Assembly: GCA_903835005.1 (NCBI GenBank)
Contig: CAILLK010000085.1
Span: 62,001 to 126,000, forward strand
DNA from: an uncultured Bacteroidota bacterium
Lineage (GTDB): Bacteria > Bacteroidota > Bacteroidia > Chitinophagales > Chitinophagaceae
DNA length: 64,000 bases
Direction: 5' to 3'
This document shows, in pieces, positions 54,432 through 63,653 of this stretch. Below the pieces are notes generated by a model. That model had not been told where the DNA came from, did not search any database, and saw only the letters and a list, made by a program, of their open reading frames with translations. Made by a program: the position numbers and the translations under genes. Numbering within the stretch: the first letter of the stretch is position 1; each line of letters begins with the position of its first letter.

Positions 54432-56405
54432 ATGACACATCCTGTATTTGTCAGACTCCTTGCCTTCACTTGTTTGTTCCTGGCCTTTACTGCACCCTCA
54501 GGGGCGCAAATCATTACTACTGTTGGTGGCACTGGCACTGTAGGCTATACCGGCGATGGCGGCCCGGCCATGGCGGCAGAAATGTCGCCGGCTGCTGTGG
54601 CAATGGATACCGCCGGTAATCTCTATTTCTCCGATCAGGCCCATAGCTGCGTAAGGAAGATAAATACAGCAGGCATTATTTCTACCGTTGCCGGCAACGG
54701 ATCTATTGGTTACAGCGGCGATGGCGGACCAGCTACTGCAGCTGAGTTCAATGGCCTGATAGGCATAGCCGTTGACCTCGCAGGCAATATTTACATTGCC
54801 GATGGCTTCAATAACCGGGTACGTAAAGTAAATACAGCCGGCATTATAACAACAGTTGCAGGTTGCGGACTTGCAGGCTATTATGGCGATACAGGCCCTG
54901 CATTATCTGCAGGCATCAATTTCCCCAGCGACGTAGCTGTTGATGCTTCAGGCAACCTGTATATATGCGACTTCGGTAATTTTTGTATCCGCATGGTCAA
55001 TACATCAGGAATCATCACTACTGTTGCAGGGAATGGCATGATGGGCTATTCGGGCGATGGCGGCCCGGCCACTGCTGCTGAGTTGACGCCAAATAATGTC
55101 AATATAGATGCTGCCGGGAATATCTACATAGGTGATGGCGGCAATAATTGCAGCAGGATGGTAAATACATCCGGTATCATCACCACCATTGCAGGTGGCA
55201 GTACCGCAGGATTCAGCGGCGATGGCGGGCCTGCTACTGCAGCAGAGCTTAATAGCCCTGGCACGATAATAAAAGATGCGTCAGGTAATTTGTATATTCC
55301 TGATGCCGGCAATAACCGAATCAGGAAAATAAACACCACCGGAATAATTACCACATTTGCGGGTGATGGCATAAGCGGGTTCTCCGGAGATGGCGGACCG
55401 GCAACAGCAGCAGCCATCGGCGGTTCGGGAGCAGCGGTAATAGATGCTGCAGGAGCTATCTATTTCCCGTCGGGCAACCGTATCCGTAAAATCAGCAGCG
55501 GAACGCCCAATATCATCTGGGGCAGCGCCATCTTTACAGGCCCGTCTATTACAGATTCTACCTGCAAAGTATGGCTCATAGAGTATGACTCTGCTACCAC
55601 CACACTCACTGCTATTGATTCCACCACTACCTGCATAGTAAGCAACGCCTCCTTCTATGAATTCAATGGCGAACCCAACCATAATTACCTCATAAAAGCG
55701 GCTCTGGTCAGTGGTCCAGATTCCGGCAGCGGCTATGTGCCCACCTATCATTCATCCAGCTTTTACTGGGATACCGCCACCTATGTAAACCATACCGGTG
55801 GTAATGACGGCAATGAAAATATAACCATGCAATATGGCACGGTTACCGGCGGCCCGGGATTTATTGCCGGGAATGTAATGTCGGGGGCCAACAAAGGAAC
55901 TACTACACTTGCTCCCGTGCCCAACATGCTTATTTTACTCCGCAATGCCGCCAATCACCTCGTAGCCTTTACCCATACCGATGCTAGTGGAAATTACTCT
56001 TTCAGCAACCTCGCCAATGGCAACTATAATGTATACCCTGAAGACCTCGGCTATACCACTACGCCTGCTGTGAACCTGGATGTAACCAGTACCTCAGAGT
56101 CGGTAACCAATGTAACTTTTGTGCAGCACACCATCTCAAAAACTATTACCCCTGGCTCCAATGGCGTAACCAATATACTGCTGAATAAAACACTTTCCAT
56201 CTACCCCAACCCTGCTTCATCATCAATCATTATAAACTCAGCAGAACCGATTACAGGGATTGCAATCTCCAACCTCCTCGGCCAAACCCTGATTAACCAA
56301 AACAACAACTCAAAACAGGTACAGGTAGATGTAACTGATTTACCGGCAGGTGTGTATCTGGTAAAAATAAATGGCACAGATGTAAGGAAGTTTATAAAGC
56401 AATAA
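54432..56405 (+). CDS. Secreted NHL-repeat protein with T9SS sorting domain
   Basis: About 657 residues from the ATG at 54432 (MTHPVFVRLLAF); the longer track start lacks a signal-like order and overlaps the promoter. After the signal come six NHL-type repeats of ~55 residues with the refrain TVAGNGxxGYSGDGGPATAAEL, then a linker, a Cna-B/SdrD-like repeat (NYSFSNLANGNYNVYPEDLGY) and a T9SS sorting domain (LSIYPNPASSSIIIN to VRKFIKQ). It should be a surface or released protein. Its tail has an orphan duplicate just upstream. Confidence 0.88.
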   Translation: MTHPVFVRLLAFTCLFLAFTAPSGAQIITTVGGTGTVGYTGDGGPAMAAEMSPAAVAMDTAGNLYFSDQAHSCVRKINTAGIISTVAGNGSIGYSGDGGPATAAEFNGLIGIAVDLAGNIYIADGFNNRVRKVNTAGIITTVAGCGLAGYYGDTGPALSAGINFPSDVAVDASGNLYICDFGNFCIRMVNTSGIITTVAGNGMMGYSGDGGPATAAELTPNNVNIDAAGNIYIGDGGNNCSRMVNTSGIITTIAGGSTAGFSGDGGPATAAELNSPGTIIKDASGNLYIPDAGNNRIRKINTTGIITTFAGDGISGFSGDGGPATAAAIGGSGAAVIDAAGAIYFPSGNRIRKISSGTPNIIWGSAIFTGPSITDSTCKVWLIEYDSATTTLTAIDSTTTCIVSNASFYEFNGEPNHNYLIKAALVSGPDSGSGYVPTYHSSSFYWDTATYVNHTGGNDGNENITMQYGTVTGGPGFIAGNVMSGANKGTTTLAPVPNMLILLRNAANHLVAFTHTDASGNYSFSNLANGNYNVYPEDLGYTTTPAVNLDVTSTSESVTNVTFVQHTISKTITPGSNGVTNILLNKTLSIYPNPASSSIIINSAEPITGIAISNLLGQTLINQNNNSKQVQVDVTDLPAGVYLVKINGTDVRKFIKQ

Positions 56406-56447
56406 GTATATTTATGAAATACACTTATTACTCACTACTTTTCATTA

Positions 56448-57254
56448 TTACCTTAACGTTGTTGCAGTTACAGATGATGTAGTAACCGTTACACTTTGGA
56501 AAAATGAGGGAGAAGGATCCATATAGGTTTTAGTAGTGCCTATTATTTCATCATCATCTTCATCATAATTATATCCCTGGTATAAGATTGCTGTATCTTT
56601 ATTATTAGCAAATACATACATTATGATATATGATATGTTTATCGTTGGTTTGTCTGTAAAGATTTTATTTATCACCTGGGGGTTAATCTGATAAGCATTA
56701 TATGCCTGAGATTGATTGGTAACAAAATTACTGATCAGCGTATTAACATTTTTTGCACCTGCTGAGGTATAACTAAGCTGGGTAGGATTTGATATATTAC
56801 CCAATAATCCAACAATATCACAGGCTTGCGGACATAATCCGGTATTGTCTTGCTGAAACAGGATAGACTTATCAGCGATGGTGATACCGGTTGATTTAAC
56901 GGTTGCTGGTGTCATAAGGAAACTATTATTGCCGGCAGCATCCGCAGCATCTATTATCCAGCAATTTGTAGTCAAAAAAGTTTGTGTAATACTATTTTCT
57001 GTACTGATGCAATAAATGTTAAACGGAATCTGGTTCGGATTTATATCAAATTTGTTTATGCCCGACTTTATTTGGGAAACAGACGTAACTGTTTCAGAGG
57101 TAACAGCATTTCCACTAAAACTTCCGCTATCATTACCTCCCTTATGGTCATTATCTACATTACCTTTAGGGCTATTATCATTTTTACAACTTGTACCGAT
57201 AAGACTAATTCCGCAAATCAGCAGGCAAAAAACGAGTATTTTTTTCATACGCAA
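56448..57254 (-). CDS. Hypothetical lipoprotein
   Basis: A 268-residue protein with a lipoprotein signal (LLICGISLIGTSCKN), an Asn/Asp/Gly-rich tether and a mature domain I do not recognise (IYCISTENSITQTFLTTNCW, then DIVGLLGNISNPTQLS). It ends in a Thr/Val-rich stretch. It is divergent from the TPR protein gene and their promoters overlap. Confidence 0.7.
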   Translation of the reverse strand: MRMKKILVFCLLICGISLIGTSCKNDNSPKGNVDNDHKGGNDSGSFSGNAVTSETVTSVSQIKSGINKFDINPNQIPFNIYCISTENSITQTFLTTNCWIIDAADAAGNNSFLMTPATVKSTGITIADKSILFQQDNTGLCPQACDIVGLLGNISNPTQLSYTSAGAKNVNTLISNFVTNQSQAYNAYQINPQVINKIFTDKPTINISYIIMYVFANNKDTAILYQGYNYDEDDDEIIGTTKTYMDPSPSFFQSVTVTTSSVTATTLR

Positions 57255-57286
57255 ATTTTTTTTTTGACATTATCAGGTTAAGAATG

Positions 57287-57316
57287 TTGCAAATATAACT
57301 ATTCTGGATATTTTTG
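57287..57316 (+). promoter_or_regulatory. Promoter of the TPR/membrane protein gene
   Basis: TTG, 19 bp, then TATTTTTG, a near-ideal Bacteroidota promoter, ending 30 bp before the ATG at 57347. Confidence 0.65.
57290..57297 (-). promoter_or_regulatory. -7 promoter element of the lipoprotein gene
   Basis: TATATTTG on the minus strand, 36 bp before the lipoprotein start. It lies within the divergent plus-strand promoter, so the two may exclude each other. Confidence 0.5.
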
Positions 57317-57346
57317 TGAAAATATTTTAAATAAAATTATTATCTG

Positions 57347-59164
57347 ATGGTTAAACTCTGCAATAATATTGTATTTGTTGTTTTATGTATTTTTATTGGT
57401 TCTCATTCTGCTTTTGCGAATGACCTGTCAAACAAAACAAATGAACTATGGACCAGGTTCAATAAGGAAACTACGATAGAAGCGCAGGTAGGCACCCTAT
57501 TTGAAATAACCGATTTTTATAGTCTCAGCCAGGATTATGATAGTCGGGACAGTACGCTTAGCCTGGCTGTTGAAATTGCTAAAACGGCAAATGATGAGTC
57601 GCTGGAAGCAAAAATTTACATCAAATATTTTGAGGCCGACGAATTTCCGTCAACTGTTTTATCGGAAAAATATTCAACCCGGCTGCTATACCTGGGAAAC
57701 AGTAAAAACAACAATGAGTGGCTATATTTCGCCTATACTGCTCTTGCAAAAAATTACCTGTACAATAAAGTCAGTCAGCAAGCGCTGCTCAATGCCAACA
57801 GGGCTTTTCAGTATGTGAATATGACAGGGAATAATGAATTAAAAGCCAGGTGCCTGCTGCTGCTCGGTGATTGTTCCGGACCTCTGAACCTGAAAATTGA
57901 GGCTTTCAGGGATTATTGTGAGGCGCTTAACATTGCCCGTAATGATGATGATTCCTCGCTTGAATTTACATGCTACCAGAGACTATATGACTTTTACAGG
58001 CTGATCAATAATTTTGAAAAGGCATTTTATTTCAAGCGCCTGCAACTGGCCTCCTCTCACATCCGTCAGCCTGAAGATTCAATAAGACTGATGCAGCTTA
58101 AGAATGATCTCGCAAATATTTATTACCTGACCAACAACCCTAAACAAGCCATTAAAATCACACATGAAGTAATCAGCTTTGCACTGCACCATAAGTTAAC
58201 CGTTCTTAAAGATGCAGCGTTTACCATATACAGAAGTTACCTGATTAATAACAACGCATTCAATGACCTCTACAATTTATATATCAATGAATACCCGGGA
58301 GAATTAAGCATAATGGCAAAGAACCAGCCTGTTTTATTTTACCGCATCAATGCCTATATTCAGGAAGCAAAAGGCAATATCGATTCCGCTGCTGCTTATT
58401 ATAAAATGGCAGAAGATGGCATGACCGCACGGGTAAAAGATAAAATAGTTTTATCCAACTTCTTCATGAGGTATGGACAGTTTTTTCTGAGGATAAACAA
58501 TCTGGAAAATGCAAAAAGCAAGTTTGAAGAGTCGCTGCAGTATGCCGCAGGGGCCGGTTATTACCCTTTTGCACTGCAATCAACCCATTACCTCGATTCG
58601 ATCAGCAATGACCGGAAAAATTATGAGGTGGCCTACAAATATGCCAAATTATACAAGCTCTATTCCGATAGCCAGGCTACTGCATTGAAAGATGACGAGC
58701 TGCTGCGGATGGAAATCAATAATGAAGATAACCAGCACAAAATAGATGAACAGAAAGAAGAATTGCATACAGAAAGGAAGCACAGTATTCAATATATAGG
58801 CATTACCATTTTCATTGCTACAACATTTGTTATTCTGGCAATGTTGGGGTCATTTAAAGTCCCGAAAATATGGATCAAGCTCATCGGTTTTTTCTCCTTT
58901 ATACTGTTGTTTGAGTTTATTATTATGATAACTGATGCCAAAGTAGAGGTACTGACCCACGAAGAACCCCTTAAAATACTAGCCTTTAAAATCCTGATCA
59001 TAATCATTCTCACTCCCATCCACCACTGGCTGGAGCACAAAGTCCTGGAGTACCTCTACGAACATAAACTTTTAGAAACTACGAAACTTAAATTAAAGCA
59101 TGTTTTTTTAAGAAAACCCCATCACAAAAATGAAGAGCCGGAGCCTGAAAATAAACCCGAATAA
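57347..59164 (+). CDS. Exported TPR-like protein with C-terminal membrane region
   Basis: A 605-residue protein with a signal peptide, then about 400 residues of helical pairs resembling TPR repeats (LLNANRAFQYVNMTGNNELKA, FYKRLQ-type steps). A coiled coil follows (DEQKEELHTERKHS), then three membrane helices and a short basic tail. It looks like the sensor half of TPR-histidine kinases common in Bacteroidota, but the kinase domain is absent. No signalling partner adjoins it. Confidence 0.7.
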   Translation: MVKLCNNIVFVVLCIFIGSHSAFANDLSNKTNELWTRFNKETTIEAQVGTLFEITDFYSLSQDYDSRDSTLSLAVEIAKTANDESLEAKIYIKYFEADEFPSTVLSEKYSTRLLYLGNSKNNNEWLYFAYTALAKNYLYNKVSQQALLNANRAFQYVNMTGNNELKARCLLLLGDCSGPLNLKIEAFRDYCEALNIARNDDDSSLEFTCYQRLYDFYRLINNFEKAFYFKRLQLASSHIRQPEDSIRLMQLKNDLANIYYLTNNPKQAIKITHEVISFALHHKLTVLKDAAFTIYRSYLINNNAFNDLYNLYINEYPGELSIMAKNQPVLFYRINAYIQEAKGNIDSAAAYYKMAEDGMTARVKDKIVLSNFFMRYGQFFLRINNLENAKSKFEESLQYAAGAGYYPFALQSTHYLDSISNDRKNYEVAYKYAKLYKLYSDSQATALKDDELLRMEINNEDNQHKIDEQKEELHTERKHSIQYIGITIFIATTFVILAMLGSFKVPKIWIKLIGFFSFILLFEFIIMITDAKVEVLTHEEPLKILAFKILIIIILTPIHHWLEHKVLEYLYEHKLLETTKLKLKHVFLRKPHHKNEEPEPENKPE

Positions 59165-59190
59165 TCACTTTAAGCTTTGATAGTTTCCGG

Positions 59191-60276
59191 CTACTTCCCC
59201 ACCGTCTGCATATAAATCAGCCCTACATTAAAGTGCACCGGTTCCGTCTTTTGCGTGCTCAGGTTCACTGCATCAATTATCTCCGCCATATGGCTGGCAC
59301 ATTGCCCCATGTAGTGGGTTTCGGTGGCTTTAAACCCAATGTAAGTCAGGAAATTATACTCCTCCTTCGACCATAAAGAAATATAAGGCCGCTCACAACT
59401 CCCGTTGCCCGACCACAGCACACCATTGAAAAACTGCTGCACCCGCCTCAGGTATTTATCGGCTTCAGCAGGCTGGTCTTTTTTGCGGTAGTAATACATC
59501 AGTTCCCTGTTCAGCGTGGGGTTCAGCGGGTTCACCTTCACCAGTTCCAGCCCGTAACTGATGCCATCATCTATATTGCCGCTGGCCTTCATTTTCATCT
59601 CATTGATATCATTGTAGCTGAACGCATTGTAGGTAGGCTGTGCCGAATAGCCAATTATCAGCATAAACATTTCCTCAGCGCTCAGGCTCCTGTCATCGGT
59701 CAGAAACCTTTTAAGCAGTGCGTGGTAATAATACGGATTTCCGGTAGTCAGCGCCAGCCCCTTCAGCGAATCAAATTTATTAAGCGCGGCAGCATTCCCT
59801 CCCGGGTTTTTCTCCTTTACCGCTGAGGTGCCAAAATCACGCAATTTGTTTTCCCCTTCCTGAACAGCAATTATTTTATTAATCGCATCAATGTGCGTTC
59901 TTGTTTCAGCATCACCGGGAGAAAGTGCAATTGCCTTCATCAGCAATTCTTTGGCCTTGCTATAGGCGTGCATTCTATCGCTCAGGTAGATACCGTAATC
60001 CTTGTAAATCTCAGCATTGGCAGAATCCATCTTCAGCGCAAGATCATAAAATGCGCCCGCTCTTGCACTTTCCGATGGCATCGCTGCAAGGTTATTCGCA
60101 TGTTCCAGGTAGGGCCCGGCGCTGTTAGGGTTTTTTCTCAGGTTTTTATCAAACAGGTTCTCTTCCTTCTCTACCGCCTTTTGGTTCTTCTTATCATCCT
60201 TACCATCCTTTGCAACACCATTAATGGCCAGCAATAAAAACCAAACAAAAATAAAATACGGTTTCATTTCAATCAA
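59191..60276 (-). CDS. Exported TPR protein with DUF4919-like domain
   Basis: A 361-residue protein with a signal peptide and a Lys/Glu-rich segment, then two or three TPR-like units (AGPYLEHANNLAAMPSESAR, AKELLMKAIALSPGDAE). The C-terminal half resembles DUF4919 of Bacteroidota (FLTDDRSLSAEEMFMLIIGY, then YNAFSYNDINEMK). Function unknown. A second Met three codons in may be the real start. Confidence 0.65.
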   Translation of the reverse strand: MIEMKPYFIFVWFLLLAINGVAKDGKDDKKNQKAVEKEENLFDKNLRKNPNSAGPYLEHANNLAAMPSESARAGAFYDLALKMDSANAEIYKDYGIYLSDRMHAYSKAKELLMKAIALSPGDAETRTHIDAINKIIAVQEGENKLRDFGTSAVKEKNPGGNAAALNKFDSLKGLALTTGNPYYYHALLKRFLTDDRSLSAEEMFMLIIGYSAQPTYNAFSYNDINEMKMKASGNIDDGISYGLELVKVNPLNPTLNRELMYYYRKKDQPAEADKYLRRVQQFFNGVLWSGNGSCERPYISLWSKEEYNFLTYIGFKATETHYMGQCASHMAEIIDAVNLSTQKTEPVHFNVGLIYMQTVGK

Positions 60277-60344
60277 TTTAACTTCCTTATTCTGCCCCTC
60301 TCATAAGCCTCGCCCGAAAATACCCTCTTCTACATAACCCCTAT

Positions 60345-60379
60345 ACTTTAGACTTACGACTAATTACTAAAGACTCCCT
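60345..60379. repeat. Heptamer tandem repeat (ACTNNNN)5
   Basis: Five consecutive heptamers beginning ACT (ACTTTAG, ACTTACG, ACTAATT, ACTAAAG, ACTCCCT), in the gap upstream of the DUF4919-like gene. Confidence 0.7.
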
Positions 60380-60432
60380 TCCACTCTATTTTCAGACTAA
60401 ATTCTTGATACTAAATACATCCTTCCGCTCTT

Positions 60433-60480
60433 ACTTACAACTTTAGACTTATGACTTTAGACTTACGACTTTAGACTCAA
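60433..60480. repeat. Heptamer tandem repeat (ACTNNNN)7
   Basis: Seven heptamers starting ACT, alternating ACTTACA/ACTTATG/ACTTACG with ACTTTAG, running up to the ccsBA stop codon. Same family as 32521-32565. Confidence 0.85.
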
Positions 60481-63400
60481 CTAATATTTCTCCCGCTTCA
60501 ATCTCTTTTGCCTGAACCATGCAGCAACCAGGAGTGATAGTATGGATAATATCGCCACCCACGCCCATACCGGGAAAACCGGAGTATCGCCCGATGCATA
60601 ACTGTGCAATCCTTTCGAAAGGTAATAATTAACCCCGAAGAAAGTCATCAGCACACTCGCATAGGCCAGTACAGCCGCCACATTGAAAATAAACTCCCGT
60701 AACATGGATGATGCAAACCTAAGGTGCAGCACAATGGTATAGGTAATAACTATCACCAGCGCCCACGTCTCTTTTGAGTCCCAGCCCCAATACTTACCCC
60801 ACGACTCATTGGCCCATATACCTCCCAGAAAAGTACCTACCGCAGCCATAAACACACCAATCGTCAGGTTCATCTCATTGATGTTGGTGAGCTCCTTGGT
60901 TATCATATCCAGCCTCCGGTAGTTCTTGTTGTTCTTAAACACGTAGATGAACATATTGATGAGCCCGAGCACAAAACCCAGCCCAAGGAAACCATAACTG
61001 ATAGTGAGGGTGGCTACGTGTATAATGAGCCAGTACGATTTAAGCACCGGTTGCAGATTGGTCAGTTGCGGGTCATAATCACTGTGGCTGGCTGTCATCA
61101 GTATAAAGAAGGCAAGCAATGTAGTAGCCGCCAGTGTGATCTTTGAATTGCGTATGAAGCAGAAACCCGCCAGCAATCCACCCCACCCTATCAGCAGCAG
61201 TGCCTCATAACCAGTGCTCCAGGGTGCATGTCCGGTAAGGTACCACCTCAGTATCAGTCCGTAAGTATGATAAAGGAAAGCAGCCGCCAGCAGGGCTATA
61301 CTGATGTTGAGCAGCCAGGTTATCACTTTGTTCTTTTTAGTACTCAGTATATCTAAAAATGCCAGCAACAACAATACCATACTCAGGGTTGCATACCAGT
61401 CTCTGAGGTTCGTAAATATTTTCGACTTGTTGTAGCTGATCTCATAATTCACCATTGTGGGCGATGGTATGGCGCTCGCCATTGTGCTCTGCCGCTGTAT
61501 ACTGTTGATGTATTCCCACAGTTTATCTGCCCGGCTGTAGTCGTTTGTTTTGCAAGCCTTATACACCTCCTGCAAATAAAGCCCCATTATGTTGTGTATA
61601 CAGAACACATTCAGTTGCAGGTCATCATTCAGAATTTTCAGGCTGCCGGTTATTGGCAGCCGGGCCAGCGAGTCGTCCCAGCTCACCCAGCTCCCGTTCG
61701 TGTTATACTGAGTAGGAAACATCTTCAGCATACTGCCGTTGAAAACCATCATCGTTACATTGGCCCGCTCATCTACCTTAATGATTTCTTTATCAAATGC
61801 ATTCTGCTCTGCTGCTTTTTTCCTGAACGAATTCTCGGCTATCTGCGCCAGTTTATAATTTCCCTTTTCATCAAAGAAATCATTGAATGCCGCATAGCTG
61901 CCTGTAATGCCCACTACCTCCTGCACCGATTTCTCCCGTATATAAATGATCTTCTGTGTTTTCCAGAACTCCGTATTCAGCGGCATATCCATAAAAATCT
62001 GCACTGCACCCATTTTGCCCACCCCGTCTATATCAAATACATCCTTCCTCGATATTTTATGCAGTACATCATAGGCCAGCGTATTCACCGGTTCAAAGCG
62101 GCCATTTACAGTTTGCACCAGCAGGTGCCCGAATTTATCTGCCTCAGCCACACTTACATGTTTTATCTCTGTAGTCTGGGCAAAGCTGTTCAGCCCTATC
62201 ACCAGCAATATTATAGTAGTAATAATACCTGCTTTACGTTCCTGCCTTATTTTCTTTATAGACCGTCTCAGCAGATAGAAACGCGAATTCTTATTCAGCA
62301 ATGTAAGCAGAAAACCCAGCCCCATCAGGAAGTAACCTGCATACGTAACCATAGTCCCGTTCTGGTCATGATTCACCGATAGCACTGTGCCCATTTCATC
62401 AGGGTCATATGAGGTCTGGAAGAAGCGGTAGCCCCGGTAATCAAGCACGTGGTTCATAAATATTTTGTGGGGTTCTTTTACATTATTGGCGCTGTCTATC
62501 AGCGTCACTTCGCTCAGAAACGATGACGGGCTGCTCGACCCGGGATACCTTTCCAGCACAAAACGGTCCAGCTTAAGCGAGAAAGGTATATCTACTTCCT
62601 TCTCGCCATAGGCCATTTTTATGTCCATACCCTCAATGCCGGCATCCTGAAAGTTCGAGATGTAACCCGATCCGCCCAGCACCTGCGCATTGTGTTTTAT
62701 ACCATTAATGGTCACATCCAGCAGCAATGCATCCGGCCCGCCTTCCCCTTTTCCAGCTATCAGGTGCTTGGTAGCTTTTGTATACAGTTTCTTGAACACA
62801 AATACCGGCCCGCCCAGTTCATACAGGCACTTTTCTTTAAATTCCTTTTCCACATCCCGGGTTATGGTATCTTTTGCCATTGATGGCATAGCGGTGCGGT
62901 TTATGTCAAATGGCGAATTGATCATTAATTTGCCGTCCTTCTCTGTTATTCTTATGGCATCTGTCCGTGTATTGTTATTGAATGCAATCATAAACTGCCC
63001 CATATCCTTAATCTCTCCGTCTTCAACAAATACTGTCTGCCTGCCCCCGGCACCCGGCACCACCACGCCCAGCATAGATTTGCCGCCGGGCATATTTTCT
63101 TCAATGGTATCTACCGCATTTTTAAGTACGCCTTTATAGTCAAACTCTATCTTCCCGTTCTGCTTCGTATCCACAGCCAGGTGAAAAGGGCTGTTCAGCA
63201 CCTGGCTCATATGCACCGGCACATCACCAATATATTTACCGGCCTTGTCAGTTGCCTCAACCCTGAAGTAAAGATCCGATGTATACATACTGCTGGCAGC
63301 CTCACCGCTCCGTATGTGCATTGTACCATTGTAGCCGGTATACCTGGTAACCGCAGCCCCAATTATAATCACAATAAAGGCACTGTGAAAAAGAAAAGCC

Positions 63401-63630
63401 GCAGCCTTCTCCTTACTGAACATCCTGTACTTCTTGATGCTCCCGGTAAAATTGAGCACCAGCAGCAGCAGCAGAAACTCAAACCACTTGGCATTATACA
63501 CCAGGTGCTTCGCAGTCTCTGTGTCATACTTTTCTTCAATAAAAGTAGCCGACCCTATGGCCATGGCAAATATCAGCAGGAACAGAACTGTTGATTTCGA
63601 CGAAAAAATAAAATCCAGCAATTTTTTCAC
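60481..63630 (-). CDS. ccsBA: Fused cytochrome c maturation protein CcsBA (System II)
   Basis: A 1,049-residue fusion of CcsB/ResB (N-terminal half: four membrane helices around a large periplasmic domain) and CcsA (C-terminal half: about eight helices). The CcsA part has the heme-handling Trp-rich WWD segment WANESWGKYWGWDSKETW, and conserved His near SHSDYD, LIIHVATL and VLHLRFASS may be heme ligands. Such fusions export heme and attach it to CxxCH motifs. The cytochromes in this window need this activity. It lies 23 bp after a Crp/Fnr gene, so they probably form one operon. Confidence 0.93.
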   Translation of the reverse strand: MKKLLDFIFSSKSTVLFLLIFAMAIGSATFIEEKYDTETAKHLVYNAKWFEFLLLLLVLNFTGSIKKYRMFSKEKAAAFLFHSAFIVIIIGAAVTRYTGYNGTMHIRSGEAASSMYTSDLYFRVEATDKAGKYIGDVPVHMSQVLNSPFHLAVDTKQNGKIEFDYKGVLKNAVDTIEENMPGGKSMLGVVVPGAGGRQTVFVEDGEIKDMGQFMIAFNNNTRTDAIRITEKDGKLMINSPFDINRTAMPSMAKDTITRDVEKEFKEKCLYELGGPVFVFKKLYTKATKHLIAGKGEGGPDALLLDVTINGIKHNAQVLGGSGYISNFQDAGIEGMDIKMAYGEKEVDIPFSLKLDRFVLERYPGSSSPSSFLSEVTLIDSANNVKEPHKIFMNHVLDYRGYRFFQTSYDPDEMGTVLSVNHDQNGTMVTYAGYFLMGLGFLLTLLNKNSRFYLLRRSIKKIRQERKAGIITTIILLVIGLNSFAQTTEIKHVSVAEADKFGHLLVQTVNGRFEPVNTLAYDVLHKISRKDVFDIDGVGKMGAVQIFMDMPLNTEFWKTQKIIYIREKSVQEVVGITGSYAAFNDFFDEKGNYKLAQIAENSFRKKAAEQNAFDKEIIKVDERANVTMMVFNGSMLKMFPTQYNTNGSWVSWDDSLARLPITGSLKILNDDLQLNVFCIHNIMGLYLQEVYKACKTNDYSRADKLWEYINSIQRQSTMASAIPSPTMVNYEISYNKSKIFTNLRDWYATLSMVLLLLAFLDILSTKKNKVITWLLNISIALLAAAFLYHTYGLILRWYLTGHAPWSTGYEALLLIGWGGLLAGFCFIRNSKITLAATTLLAFFILMTASHSDYDPQLTNLQPVLKSYWLIIHVATLTISYGFLGLGFVLGLINMFIYVFKNNKNYRRLDMITKELTNINEMNLTIGVFMAAVGTFLGGIWANESWGKYWGWDSKETWALVIVITYTIVLHLRFASSMLREFIFNVAAVLAYASVLMTFFGVNYYLSKGLHSYASGDTPVFPVWAWVAILSILSLLVAAWFRQKRLKREKY

Positions 63631-63653
63631 TTTTAATTGTTTTAGGTTTTGAA

